Assembly (NCBI RefSeq): GCF_017875735.1
Contig: NZ_JAGGMZ010000001.1
Span: forward strand, 248,001-312,000
Direction: 5' to 3'
Origin: Arthrobacter sp. CAN_C5
GTDB taxonomy: Bacteria; Actinomycetota; Actinomycetes; Actinomycetales; Micrococcaceae
DNA length: 64,000 bases
Below, in pieces: positions 26,470 to 34,372 of the stretch (its first letter is position 1; the number at the start of each line of letters is the position of its first letter). The notes under the pieces are model-generated. The model worked only from the letters and a program-made list of their open reading frames with translations, searched no databases and was not told the DNA's origin. The position numbers and the translations under genes are program-made.

Positions 26470-27255
26470 ATGACACGCAGGAAAGAACCCGCGGTGGAAG
26501 CCCGGAGCAGGCTCACCCGGAAGCGGGTGCTCCGCTCGGCGATCGGGCTCGCCGACACGGAGGGCATCGAACGGCTCACCATGCGCCGGCTCGGGGAAGT
26601 GCTCGGAGTTGAGGCGATGTCGCTGTACAACCACGTCGCCAGCAAGGAGGATCTCATCAGCGGCATGCTCGATGTCCTCTTTGCGGACATCGAGCTATCC
26701 CCGCACAATGAGCACTGGAAGGCGGCGCTGCGGAAGCGGTCCGAGTCCGTCCATGACGTGCTCCAAAGCCACCCGTGGGCCAACGGGCTGATGGATTCGG
26801 GAGTCAGTCCCGGGCCGGCAATCCTGCGGCACCAAGACCGGGTATTGGGGACCTTCCGCCACGGTGGCTTTTCTCCGGGCCTGACCGCCCATGCGTTCTC
26901 CGCGCTGGATAGCTACATTCACGGGTTCGCCCGGCAGGAGAACGCGCTGCCGCTTGAGGAGGAGGACCGGGCCACGGTGCGGGCGCGGGCCCTGCTCGCC
27001 CGGTTGTCCGCCGCCGAGTATCCGTATCTCCACGAACTCACGGCCCTGCATGTGCTTCAGCCCCTTTACAGCTACGCGGATGACCTCGAATTCGGGCTGG
27101 ACCTGGTCCTGGATGCCCTGGAGCGGGCACGGGATGCAGAGGTCGGGCACGGGATCAGTGCCGGACACCCAAGGGTTCCGGGCATGGACCCGTCGACAAC
27201 GGCGGCATCGACATCCGATCAGAATGAAGGGGCGGACCGAACCTCGGGGTCATGA
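26470..27255 (+). CDS. TetR-family regulator (TetR C-terminal class), paralogue 1
   Basis: A 261 aa regulator. The DNA-binding domain is RKRVLRSAIGLADTEGIERL, MRRLGEVLGVEAMSLYNHVA, SKEDLISGM, which is the classic Tet-repressor class. It is close to the product of 29907-30620: both share RKRS-SVHDVL-type and SHPWANGLMDSG segments. It has a longer C-terminal tail than its paralogue. GAGGAG precedes the ATG. It is divergent from the MacB-type exporter operon and probably represses it. Confidence 0.93.
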   Translation: MTRRKEPAVEARSRLTRKRVLRSAIGLADTEGIERLTMRRLGEVLGVEAMSLYNHVASKEDLISGMLDVLFADIELSPHNEHWKAALRKRSESVHDVLQSHPWANGLMDSGVSPGPAILRHQDRVLGTFRHGGFSPGLTAHAFSALDSYIHGFARQENALPLEEEDRATVRARALLARLSAAEYPYLHELTALHVLQPLYSYADDLEFGLDLVLDALERARDAEVGHGISAGHPRVPGMDPSTTAASTSDQNEGADRTSGS

Positions 27256-28068
27256 CGTCATACGCCGACGGTTCCCTCGGGAATCTGGTGTGCGCCAGGT
27301 GAGGGATCCGGTGTGGGCGGCGCTCGGCTTCACACCGGTACCCGGCGCCACCGCGCCTCCGCCCGTCGCCCGCCGCCTCCACCAACTCTTGAACCCGACG
27401 GTCCGGCGTTGCCCCTCAACCGGAGTGGGAAATCAGCACCGTCCCGCTCCGCGGCGGGACCGGGAGGGTCCATCAGTACTACTTGCTCCAGGGTCCGTCC
27501 GATGAACCATCCGGGGATTTGGGAAGCCTATCCGGGAGGCCTCGATAGCGTCGAAGGAGCCTGGACAGTACGGATGTTCCGCGCAGAGGGTCGTCAGTGC
27601 GGGTGTGTCTTCGCTCGGCATTCCGGCGATGCTCGGCCGCAGCGAGCAACCGGGCCTGCTCCGCATGATGGTTCTGCAGGAAGTAGCCGGGGGGAACCGA
27701 TGGGGTACGTCTTGTCCTCTACTCAGCCATGGGGGCGGGCAGTAATGGGGCGGACAGTGTGCCTGGCGGGAAGGGGCCCGCCGAGCCGGCGGGCGGGAGC
27801 GAGCATGGGCAGGGCCTTCTGCGCTCCGAGGGTGCTGGCCCGCTGGCAACAGCGCCACTTTCAACTCACCGGCTCTGTGGCCGGGGGCCGGATGCGGGGC
27901 CGGCATCCGGCATCCGGGGTCTCTGGGGTGGTCCTGCTGTCGGGCCGGCGTGATGCCGCCCGACCGGCGCACGCAACCGGAACTGTGTGGGGCACCCTCC
28001 TCCTGCAAGGATGACCCGCCAGCGGCGGCTTACCGGTAGTGCGGCGCTCTGCTGGATTTACCGTTCAC
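27256..28068. other. Mostly noncoding stretch holding one gene fragment
   Basis: About 810 bp. The only supported item is the fragment at 27479-27688 described separately. Other open frames are shadow-like and lack ribosome binding sites. Confidence 0.45.
27479..27688 (-). pseudogene. Fragment of a second small basic protein gene, related to 16344-16553
   Basis: On the minus strand this reads YFLQNHHAEQARLLAAAEHR, then RNAERRHTRTDDPLRG, and so on to a stop at 27479-27481. The match to the 69 aa protein at 16344 covers the His-His-Ala-Glu core and the RLLRR segment. There is no start codon in frame after the upstream stop, so the N-terminus is lost or shifted. Confidence 0.6.
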
Positions 28069-28779
28069 TCAGACAGCAACGCTGGGGCTCTTGGCCGGGT
28101 TCTGCTTCCGCACCCCCTTGATCAGCAGATACAGCACCATCCATAGCTCGGCCACTGTTGCCGGCACCGCGACGAATGGGGTCAGGAAGGACCCTACCTC
28201 GGGCCAGAGGAACGCGAAGGGCAGGTGCGCCAGGTAGCTGAAGCACGCGATCATCAGCAGGACACCGAGCCCGCGGGGGAACATCGCAGACTTAAGCACC
28301 AGGTATCCAAGGGGCAACAGCCACAGACCGAAGAAGACCTGGGCGATCAGGAAGCCGTCCCGCTGCAAATCCAGCATCACCATCACGAGGGAGCCCGCAC
28401 CGCCGGAACCGAGCGAGGCCGCATAGTCGGGGTTGGTAGCGACCTTGAGCGCAGCCAGTGATGGCGCGAGGTTGAGGGTCTGGATTGCCACGCTGATGGA
28501 AAGGATCAGCACCATCGCCCCGGCAACGTGCTTGTTGACGTGTCGAAGCAGCATATAGAGGGCCATTGCGACCAAGAGCATGAGCGTCGATTGGGTCAGG
28601 TCTGCCAGGATGCCCAGCCGGAAGAGCCCCTCATTGGCGGCAATGTTCTCCAAGGTGGCGCCCGGGTCGCCGGAGACGTAGATGCTGTTTCGCACGAAGC
28701 CGATGGCGAAGCCTGCGAGGATGGCGACTGCGAGATACAGTGCCCCGGCTGTTCTAGCCAGACCTTTTTGCGGTTCCAT
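28069..28779 (-). CDS. DUF4386-type membrane protein
   Basis: A 236 aa integral membrane protein with six predicted helices, starting QKGLARTAGALYLAVAILAG, which is the family's usual N-terminus, and later QRDGFLIAQVFFGLWLLPLG and a PLGYLVLKSAMFPRGLGVLL segment. The role of DUF4386 proteins is unknown. AAGGA precedes the ATG at 28779, preferred over the in-frame ATG at 28821. It lies alone on the minus strand. Confidence 0.87.
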   Translation of the reverse strand: MEPQKGLARTAGALYLAVAILAGFAIGFVRNSIYVSGDPGATLENIAANEGLFRLGILADLTQSTLMLLVAMALYMLLRHVNKHVAGAMVLILSISVAIQTLNLAPSLAALKVATNPDYAASLGSGGAGSLVMVMLDLQRDGFLIAQVFFGLWLLPLGYLVLKSAMFPRGLGVLLMIACFSYLAHLPFAFLWPEVGSFLTPFVAVPATVAELWMVLYLLIKGVRKQNPAKSPSVAV

Positions 28780-29056
28780 AATTAATCCTTCAGTGTTTGG
28801 ATAAGCGGTTGGTGCGTACATGGGTCGTCCTGCGTGCCGGAGGCACGGGTGGAGGCGTCGTCGACGGGGTGAGCGCCGAGGATGCTCGGAGGGGTTTAGG
28901 GAACGATGGTGGATCTTCCATCGCCTACCCTGTCTAGAATCCGTGCAGGGTCCTGGAAGTCTGCTTGGTGTCTTCTGCGCGCATTTCTCGAGAAGCCACC
29001 GTCGGTACTTCCAGTGCGGGGTTCCGGCGCCGGCGCCATCCGGGTGGATCCGGACA
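28780..29056. other. Intergenic region, nothing seen
   Basis: About 280 bp between two minus-strand genes. No supported feature beyond the ribosome binding site of the DUF4386 gene. Confidence 0.35.
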
Positions 29057-29449
29057 TCAGGCGGCCTCGGGCAGGACCGCGCCGCGTTCGGCGAGGCTTT
29101 CGTCGGCGGCCAGCGGTGCTAGCAGCAGGGCGGTTTGTTCGTCGGTAAGCAGTTCGGGGAAGCTGAGGGCGAGCTGGGCTGTGGTCAGTGCCGCGACCAT
29201 CCAGGAGGTTCCGTGGATTCCGCCCATTACTCCGGTGACGATGGACCGCGCGGCGGAGGTGTCGATCAGGCGGGTGCGGGAGGCCAGGCGGACTGCGGTG
29301 CTGGCGTAGAGGGTGTGGGACCGGATGGTGTCGTAGCAGTCGGCCGTGGCCCGGAGCTGCTCCGCGGTCCAGGCGGTGCCGACAATGCGCTCGGCGGGAA
29401 CAACCATAGTTTTTAAAGCCGGAATCAGGGTCGTTGTGGAGCTGTTCAT
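29057..29449 (-). CDS. Uncharacterised protein, second gene of a TetR-controlled pair
   Basis: A 130 aa protein, apparently soluble and helical. I do not recognise it. Its N-terminal segment TMVVPAERIVGTAWTAEQLR, then ATADCYDTI, resembles the corresponding part of the upstream product (TTPVIAGQILGTAGTMGPLR, then AVADRLDAV), so the two genes may be ancient duplicates. GAGGAG precedes the ATG, which overlaps the upstream stop by four bases, showing translational coupling. Confidence 0.72.
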   Translation of the reverse strand: MNSSTTTLIPALKTMVVPAERIVGTAWTAEQLRATADCYDTIRSHTLYASTAVRLASRTRLIDTSAARSIVTGVMGGIHGTSWMVAALTTAQLALSFPELLTDEQTALLLAPLAADESLAERGAVLPEAA

Positions 29450-29817
29450 AATTCTCCTCGCGGCGTGAAGTGGGGTGTGAGCCAGCGGGAGCCGGCCGCC
29501 GGATCCGTTTCCCCAGTGGGTGCTGAGGAATTAAGGTCATTTATTCGGGCTGAGAAGCGACGGCCGTCGGCGAGCAAGAGCCCTTGGATGGTGGCGGAGA
29601 GATCCTCAATCGCTGCGCACATCCAATCGAGTGCGTCGCGGTCCTCTGTGTCGAACGCAGGATTTTGGCCCACCTGCATGATCGCCGCGGTTACAGCATC
29701 CAGACGGTCCGCCACTGCGCGAAGCGGTCCCATCGTCCCAGCGGTGCCTAGGATCTGCCCAGCAATAACGGGCGTGGTTCCTGGGGCCGGGATCAAGGTG
29801 GGTGCGGGGCCGCTCAT
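29446..29817 (-). CDS. Uncharacterised protein, first gene of a TetR-controlled pair
   Basis: A 123 aa protein of unknown function. Its central part (PLRAVADRLDAVTAAIMQVG, then the DRDALDWMCAAIEDLSATIQ region, then RRFSARINDL) is nearly identical to the 92 aa product at 8811-9089. AAGGAAAG precedes the ATG at 29817. Its promoter contains the triple TetR-type operator, and the regulator gene is divergent at 29907, so it is probably induced with whatever releases that regulator. Confidence 0.75.
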   Translation of the reverse strand: MSGPAPTLIPAPGTTPVIAGQILGTAGTMGPLRAVADRLDAVTAAIMQVGQNPAFDTEDRDALDWMCAAIEDLSATIQGLLLADGRRFSARINDLNSSAPTGETDPAAGSRWLTPHFTPRGEL

Positions 29818-29825
29818 CAACTTTC

Positions 29826-29873
29826 CTTACGTCGTAAGCTTATGATGTAAGTAGCCTACTTCTACGTTGTAAG
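29826..29873. promoter_or_regulatory. Triple TetR-type operator, copy 2
   Basis: CTTACGTCGTAAG at 29826-29838, CTTATGATGTAAG at 29839-29851 and TCTACGTTGTAAG at 29861-29873. Offsets of 13 and 22 bp equal those of the array at 26390-26437, and the third site is identical. It lies between the small-protein pair and the second TetR paralogue. Confidence 0.85.
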
Positions 29874-29906
29874 CTTGTCAACACAGGCTCATGGGAAGAG
29901 GAAGAT

Positions 29907-30620
29907 ATGACAACGAAGAAGACGCCCGATGCGGACCGCCGGACCAGGCTCAACCGGGACCGGGTGCTTCACGCAGCCATTGCGCTGGCCGACGAGGGGG
30001 GTATCGAGCGGCTCACCATGCGCCGCCTCGGAGAAGGCCTAGGGGTGGAGGCCATGTCCCTGTACAACCACGTCTCCAACAAAGAGGACCTGCTCCACGG
30101 CATGATCGACGCGCTCTTCGCGGAAATCGAACTGCCCCCGCATGACCAGCCGTGGAAGACTGCCCTGCGGAAGCGCTCCATTTCGGTCCGTGAGGTGCTT
30201 GTCAGCCACCCGTGGGCGAATGGGCTGATGGATTCGGGAACGAATCCCGGTCCGGCGACCCTCCGTCATCACGACCGGGTGCTGGGTACCTTCAGGAACG
30301 CCGGATTCTCCCTGACCATGACCGCCCATGCGGTCTCCGCGCTGGACAGCTATGTCTACGGGTTCGCAAAGCAGGAAAAGGCGCTGCCCTTCGACACCGG
30401 GGAGCAGGCCGCGGTGATGGCGCAGATGCTTCTCGCCCAGCTGCCTGCCGCCGAATACCCGTACCTATTCGAACTGATGGCCAAGCACGTGCTCCAGCCC
30501 GGCTACAGCTACTCCAAGGAGTTCGTCTTCGGCCTTGACCTGGTTCTGGATGCCCTGGGAGAAGCACGGGACAACGACGTGACGCCCACTCAGGGACCGG
30601 TAGCCCAGGCTTCCCGGTAG
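29907..30620 (+). CDS. TetR-family regulator, paralogue 2
   Basis: A 237 aa regulator with the Tet-type DNA-binding domain: RDRVLHAAIALADEGGIERL, MRRLGEGLGVEAMSLYNHVS, NKEDLLHGM. It is closely similar to the product at 26470-27255 across the full length, including SHPWANGLMDSG and LAQLPAAEYPYLFELMA. It is divergent from the two-gene operon at 29057-29817. The near-identical operator arrays suggest that the two regulators can bind each other's sites. Confidence 0.93.
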   Translation: MTTKKTPDADRRTRLNRDRVLHAAIALADEGGIERLTMRRLGEGLGVEAMSLYNHVSNKEDLLHGMIDALFAEIELPPHDQPWKTALRKRSISVREVLVSHPWANGLMDSGTNPGPATLRHHDRVLGTFRNAGFSLTMTAHAVSALDSYVYGFAKQEKALPFDTGEQAAVMAQMLLAQLPAAEYPYLFELMAKHVLQPGYSYSKEFVFGLDLVLDALGEARDNDVTPTQGPVAQASR

Positions 30621-30699
30621 AACTAAGACGGACCCCCACGCCGTCCCTGCCACAGGTGCTCGCCGGAATCGGAAAGAGCCACAGGTGGCTGCCGCCGAG

Positions 30700-30860
30700 G
30701 CCGGCCCCGGCACAAAAACGCGGCAGGGCGGAAGCGGTCCAAGTCGGTCCATGAATTGCTCCGGAGCCACCCGTGGGCAACTCGTCCGATGTATTCAGGA
30801 GTCCGTTCGGGCCCGGTGATCCTGGGCATCATGGCCGGGAACGGGGAGTACTTCGTGCGG
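30700..30860 (+). pseudogene. Fragment of a third TetR paralogue
   Basis: About 150 bp directly downstream of the second TetR gene match the middle of both paralogues. In one frame the sequence reads LRSHPWATRPMYSGVRSGPV, like QSHPWANGLMDSGVSPGPA in the intact proteins, and the preceding KRSKSVHE-type codons are also recognisable at the nucleotide level (gcggaagcggtcc). Small indels break the frame and both ends are missing. Confidence 0.75.
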
Positions 30861-31157
30861 GAATGCACGCCCCGGAGGGGCTCCTGCGGGCTCTTCTGCA
30901 GAACGTTTCCGACGGTGCAGCCACTGGTCCTGTCAACCATATCCATTTGAAAATCCTGCCGGGGTGCCCCGGTCGGTGCGGCCGGGTCTTTAGAGACGGA
31001 GTGCGGGCCCGCCCTCCGGGGTAATCAGCGCAGGGCCGGCGGTTTCCCTGCCGGAAGCCCCATCACAACAACCATCCCCTTGGCCGCCCCGGGAGTTTTT
31101 CGCATAAAGGCCAGCAGCCCGGATTGGCTACGGGCGCAGAGGGCATCTGTCCTGTAA

Positions 31158-31223
31158 TCAGTTGGCGTGCACCGTGATGGCGATTTTTCCGCGGGCCCAG
31201 CCGGCGTCTAGGTAGCGCATGGC
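31158..31223 (-). pseudogene. C-terminal fragment of an MDR-type oxidoreductase
   Basis: The minus strand reads EAMRYLDAGWARGKIAITVH followed by two residues and TGA at 31158-31160. This is the usual C-terminal ending of zinc-type alcohol dehydrogenases and quinone oxidoreductases (…G.arGKiVl.v). Nothing upstream continues it. It differs from the end of the intact enzyme at 23293. Confidence 0.6.
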
Positions 31224-31305
31224 CTCCGAAACTCAGGAACTTTGCTTCACTCGCCATAGGCCCCGACCGTTCCGTAATGCAATGTTAACTTACTTCTCAA
31301 TCTGC

Positions 31306-31833
31306 CTAAGGTGTTTCCGCGAGGACCCTCGAATCGGTAGTCCATCGTTCTACCCATTCCGGGAGCAAAAGGTCATCAGGCGGACAGCCGGCCAAGGTGT
31401 TGAGTTCCTCCAAGCTGACGGTTCCTCCGCCTTCCTTGAGGAATCTAGTACGAATGACAGCTTGCGCGTAAATTGCGTCACCGCGCCTGAACGTCTGTTC
31501 GATGAATACCCACCGGTCATGTAGTCCGATGATTCGGGTGAAAACGTCAAACTGTTGCCCCAGTCGTAGGGATTTCCTGTAGGTGATAGTCTGCGCTGCC
31601 ACCACGGGATACCACCCGGCGGTGGTCATCTTTCGCCAGAAGCCAGAACGAACCAGCAAGTCGATGCGGCCTATGTCAAGTATCGACAGGTACCTCCCAT
31701 TGTTCATATGACCGAGCAGATCCAAGTCATTCGGCATGACAGTGAAACGGGTTTGGCACGTCTCCCATAAGCTGCCCGCCTTTTTGCCGCGCCGCCTAAG
31801 CCGTAGGAGCAACAAGCGCAAATAGAGGTTCAC
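31306..31833 (-). CDS. Acyl-CoA thioesterase of the 4HBT (hot-dog) family
   Basis: A 175 aa hot-dog fold protein, thioesterase class. The active-site loop is VMPNDLDLLGHMNNGRYLSI with Asp and the HMNN motif, as in 4HBT_2 and THEM6-like proteins. The sheet region continues YRKSLRLGQQFDVFTRIIGL. It would hydrolyse an acyl thioester; the substrate is not evident. It is divergent from an HxlR-type regulator at 32019, which probably controls it. Confidence 0.85.
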   Translation of the reverse strand: MNLYLRLLLLRLRRRGKKAGSLWETCQTRFTVMPNDLDLLGHMNNGRYLSILDIGRIDLLVRSGFWRKMTTAGWYPVVAAQTITYRKSLRLGQQFDVFTRIIGLHDRWVFIEQTFRRGDAIYAQAVIRTRFLKEGGGTVSLEELNTLAGCPPDDLLLPEWVERWTTDSRVLAETP

Positions 31834-32018
31834 AGAACTGCGCCTGTCATCCGGTGGCGCTCCGGATCGCCATGGTACGGCCCTGCGTGTACATCACTAG
31901 TTACGGCAGATTTGGCGGCCGTCCATGGGTTCACAGCATCTCCTAACTTCGGCAAACTGTAGTCAGGAAGAAGGTAGCATGGGTTTACGACGACAAGCGG
32001 CGTTGAGGACGGCGACCA

Positions 32019-32534
32019 ATGAAGGAAGTCAGGCAGGTGATGACCGGTTTCAGCACGGCTGAATCCGACGAGTGGGGTTGCCCAGTTGAAGCTGCAATGC
32101 AAGTGGTCGGTTCGCGTCCATCGATGCTGATAATGCGAGAGGCGTTCTACGGCACGCGCCGATTCGATGATTTCGTGCACCATTTGGCCGTCGCTCCCGC
32201 AACAGCTTCCACCCACCTTCGAAGCCTCGAGGCAGCGGGCCTTTTGCGCCGGACGGAGTATCGAGAGGCGAAGGCTCGGCCCCGTTCGGAATACCGCCTG
32301 ACTCAGTCTGGCAGAGACCTACTGCCGGCCATCCTTGCACTCTTCGTTTGGGGGGCTAAGCACGCCCCTGTGCACCCCACCGTCAATATCACTCATCGAG
32401 GGTGTGGAGCTCCCGCCACCGTCGCTTTGCACTGCACCGAGGGACATGAATTGGATGAACGTCAACTCCAGGTTGAGCTTGTCGGCCAGAGCATCGCGCC
32501 CCCACCCGGCGGTTTGGGAAGGGCACAGCCCTAG
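32019..32534 (+). CDS. HxlR-family transcriptional regulator
   Basis: A 171 aa winged-helix protein. The HxlR features are GCPVEAAMQVVGSRPSMLIM, REAFYGTRRFDDFVHHLAVA and LRSLEAAGLLRRTEY, with the conserved start Cys near residue 21. The C-terminal part contains Cys/His residues (HRGCGAP, LHCTEGHEL) that could bind metal or react with redox signals. Either the ATG at 32019 or the ATG at 32040 (AAGGAAG upstream) may be used. Divergent from the thioesterase gene. Confidence 0.87.
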   Translation: MKEVRQVMTGFSTAESDEWGCPVEAAMQVVGSRPSMLIMREAFYGTRRFDDFVHHLAVAPATASTHLRSLEAAGLLRRTEYREAKARPRSEYRLTQSGRDLLPAILALFVWGAKHAPVHPTVNITHRGCGAPATVALHCTEGHELDERQLQVELVGQSIAPPPGGLGRAQP

Positions 32535-32559
32535 GAGCAGCGGTGGCGAATATGCATGC

Positions 32560-32749
32560 AAAGTGAGCGATCTGGTTGGCCCGCCGGACGCTTTGCACGA
32601 TCAAGGGCAACGTGTACCGAGCGGTCGCTTACGACGTTGCCGCTGACCGCGGCCGGGTTGCTTAATCCCATGTTCGCCGCCGCGGCCATGGCTTTCTCGT
32701 CCCTGTTTGTGGTATTCAACAGCTTGCGCCTTCGCGACTTCCGGCCCCT
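32560..32749 (+). pseudogene. C-terminal fragment of a copper-type P1B ATPase
   Basis: The last third of the fragment reads [33 protein letters not shown], which is the last membrane helix pair of CopA-like ATPases. Upstream the homology continues in another frame ([16 protein letters not shown]), so there is a frameshift near 32640. The gene end runs straight into the left end of the IS3 element at 32750, which supplies its stop. The main ATPase body is absent. Confidence 0.78.
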
Positions 32750-32829
32750 TGGTTGGGTCCCCGGGTAGGAGTCCGGTGACTGTGTGAGTTTCGCATCCGA
32801 TAATGGATGCAGGAGGAAATTCACAGATT

Positions 32830-33108
32830 ATGGCACGTAGACATACCCCGGATCAGGTCATCGCGAAAGTGCGTCAGGGCCAGAAGATGCTCAACGACGG
32901 ACGACCGATGATCGAGGTCATCAAAGAGTTACAGGTGACCGAGGCGACCTGGTATCGGTGGCTGCAGCAGTACGGGTCCGAGAAGAACGCCACCCAGGCC
33001 AAGGCCGTCAAGGACCTCGAGAAGGAGAACGCGCGACTGAAGAAGCTGTTAGCTGATCAGGTCCTGGCCAATGACATTTTGAATGAGGTGGCGCGGGGAA
33101 AATTCTGA
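32830..33108 (+). CDS. IS3-family transposase OrfA
   Basis: A 92 aa DNA-binding subunit. The N-terminal HTH is HTPDQVIAKVRQGQKMLNDG plus EVIKELQVTEATWYRWLQQY, followed by a zipper-like helix (AVKDLEKENARLKKLLADQV) and the ending LANDILNEVARGKF. AGGAGG precedes the ATG at 32830, which starts MARRHTPD. The downstream orfB frame is entered through a programmed frameshift or restart near 33105. Confidence 0.92.
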   Translation: MARRHTPDQVIAKVRQGQKMLNDGRPMIEVIKELQVTEATWYRWLQQYGSEKNATQAKAVKDLEKENARLKKLLADQVLANDILNEVARGKF

Positions 33109-33137
33109 GCCCCGAACCACGTCACCGCGCCGTTCGT

Positions 33138-33977
33138 ATGGCGCAGGAGAAGTTCGGGGCGTCCGAGAGGTTCGCCTGCAAGGTGTTGGGGCAGAACCGG
33201 TCAGCGCTGCGCAAAGGCCGACCCGTGGTCAGCTTTGAAGAGGCACAGTTGCGCTCTGATCTGCGCGCCGTTGCCGGCAAGTATCCGGCGTGGGGTTGGC
33301 GCAAGGCGCGCTGGCACCTGCTCGAGCAACCGCAGTGGGACGGCGTGGCGCTGAACAAGAAGCGCGTCCGCCGGCTCTGGCGGGCCGAAGGACTCACGTG
33401 CAAGCCCAAGGCGCGCAAGAAGCGCCGCACCGGTCCCGGCGCCGGCGAGCACAAGCGCCTGCGGGCCGAGTACCCGATGCACGTGGTCAGCTTCGACTTC
33501 CAATCCGACGTGACTTCCTGCGGTCGGCATATCCGGTTCTTCAACGTCATCGACGAATACACCCGCACCGCCCTGGCGATTATCCCGCGGCGGTCGTTCA
33601 CCGCCACCGATGTGGTCGCAGTGCTGGAGGACATCATCGCCGAAACCGGCATCGTGCCAACCCATGTCCGCTCGGACAATGGTCCGGAGTTCACCGCCGC
33701 CGCGCTGATCGACTGGTGTGCCACCGCCGGAGTCGATACCGCGTTCATCGACCCGGGATCGCCCTGGCAGAACGGATTCGCCGAGTCATTCAACGCCCAA
33801 TTCAGAAGGGAGCAACTGACCGGAGAAATCATGGACACGATGGCCGAGGCGAAATACTTGGCCGACGAATGGAAAGAGATCTACAATAATGAACGGCCCC
33901 ACGGATCCCTCGACGGACTGACGCCGTCAAGACACTGGGAACGCTGGAGTGCAGAGAACCAATCAGCTATCGCATAG
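33138..33977 (+). CDS. IS3-family transposase OrfB (DDE catalytic subunit)
   Basis: A 279 aa catalytic protein. The DDE residues are the Asp in VVSFDFQSDVT, the Asp in VRSDNGPEFTAAALI, and the Glu in WQNGFAESFNAQFRRE. The ending NNERPHGSLDGLTPSRHW is typical. The frame is open back to about 33105, so in the OrfAB fusion the protein would start earlier (AVRMAQEKFGASERFA). The copy looks intact. Confidence 0.93.
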   Translation: MAQEKFGASERFACKVLGQNRSALRKGRPVVSFEEAQLRSDLRAVAGKYPAWGWRKARWHLLEQPQWDGVALNKKRVRRLWRAEGLTCKPKARKKRRTGPGAGEHKRLRAEYPMHVVSFDFQSDVTSCGRHIRFFNVIDEYTRTALAIIPRRSFTATDVVAVLEDIIAETGIVPTHVRSDNGPEFTAAALIDWCATAGVDTAFIDPGSPWQNGFAESFNAQFRREQLTGEIMDTMAEAKYLADEWKEIYNNERPHGSLDGLTPSRHWERWSAENQSAIA

Positions 33978-34008
33978 CCACTGGACTGCTAACGGGGGCC
34001 CAACCAGC

Positions 34009-34116
34009 CGCTATGTAGAGCTATTGGAAGCGTGGGGGACACCCTTCGGGCGGACTCGTGCAGAAGTTGAGTTGGCCATTTTTGACTTGACACGCGATCG
34101 ACCCGCTGACCAGTAG
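34009..34116 (+). pseudogene. 3' remnant of an unidentified gene cut by the IS3 element
   Basis: Directly after the right end of the element, one plus-strand frame reads RYVELLEAWGTPFGRTRAEV, then ELAIFDLTRDRPADQ and a stop at 34114-34116. It is protein-like, with no start codon, and I do not recognise it. It is probably the tail of a gene that was destroyed by the insertion or a linked deletion. Confidence 0.45.
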
Positions 34117-34197
34117 AGACTGTTGTCCAGCGAACAAATGATCCTCCAAACACTTCGAACTTGTCGCATTGGAGTCGCATTGGAGTACACCCAAGCG

Positions 34198-34239
34198 CCA
34201 TAGGGCAGGAAGCCTCCGGGCAGGCTTCCTGCCCTATGG
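34198..34239. terminator. Long inverted repeat, probable bidirectional terminator
   Basis: A perfect 17-bp stem (arms 34198-34214 and 34223-34239) around an 8-base loop, with TAGGGCAGGAAGCC in the left arm. No T-tract follows on either strand. It lies between the gene remnant at 34116 and the end of the TIR gene. Confidence 0.6.
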
Positions 34240-34372
34240 CCGACGTACTAGACCGTTATCGGCATTCATTGCCTTGCAGGTGGCGTTTTGCAGTTTGGTC
34301 CCTAGCGATTTCCGGTTGAAGGATTGGCTATAGGACGATTGCCGGGTCGTCGTAGCCCTTCGTTACCTGTAG

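Larger units (their letters stand above)
32750..34006 (+). mobile_element. IS3-family element, complete copy
   Basis: The left end TGGTTGGGTCCCCGGGTAGG and the reverse complement of the right end (TGGTTGGGCCCCCGTTAGCA) match in 16 of 20 positions and continue with AGTCCGGTG/AGTCCAGTG. Inside lie orfA and orfB. No target duplication is visible (left flank cct, right flank gcc), so the junctions may have been rearranged. A decayed second copy is at 60203-60681. Confidence 0.85.

Noticed and set aside
27313-28014. A long plus-strand frame that looked like an accessory gene
   Set aside because: The minus strand encodes a recognisable homologue of the small protein at 16344, so the plus frame is its shadow.
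32753-34006. Target-site duplications at the IS3 and ISL3 elements
   Set aside because: The flanking 3-8 bases do not match at any of the elements, so none is claimed.
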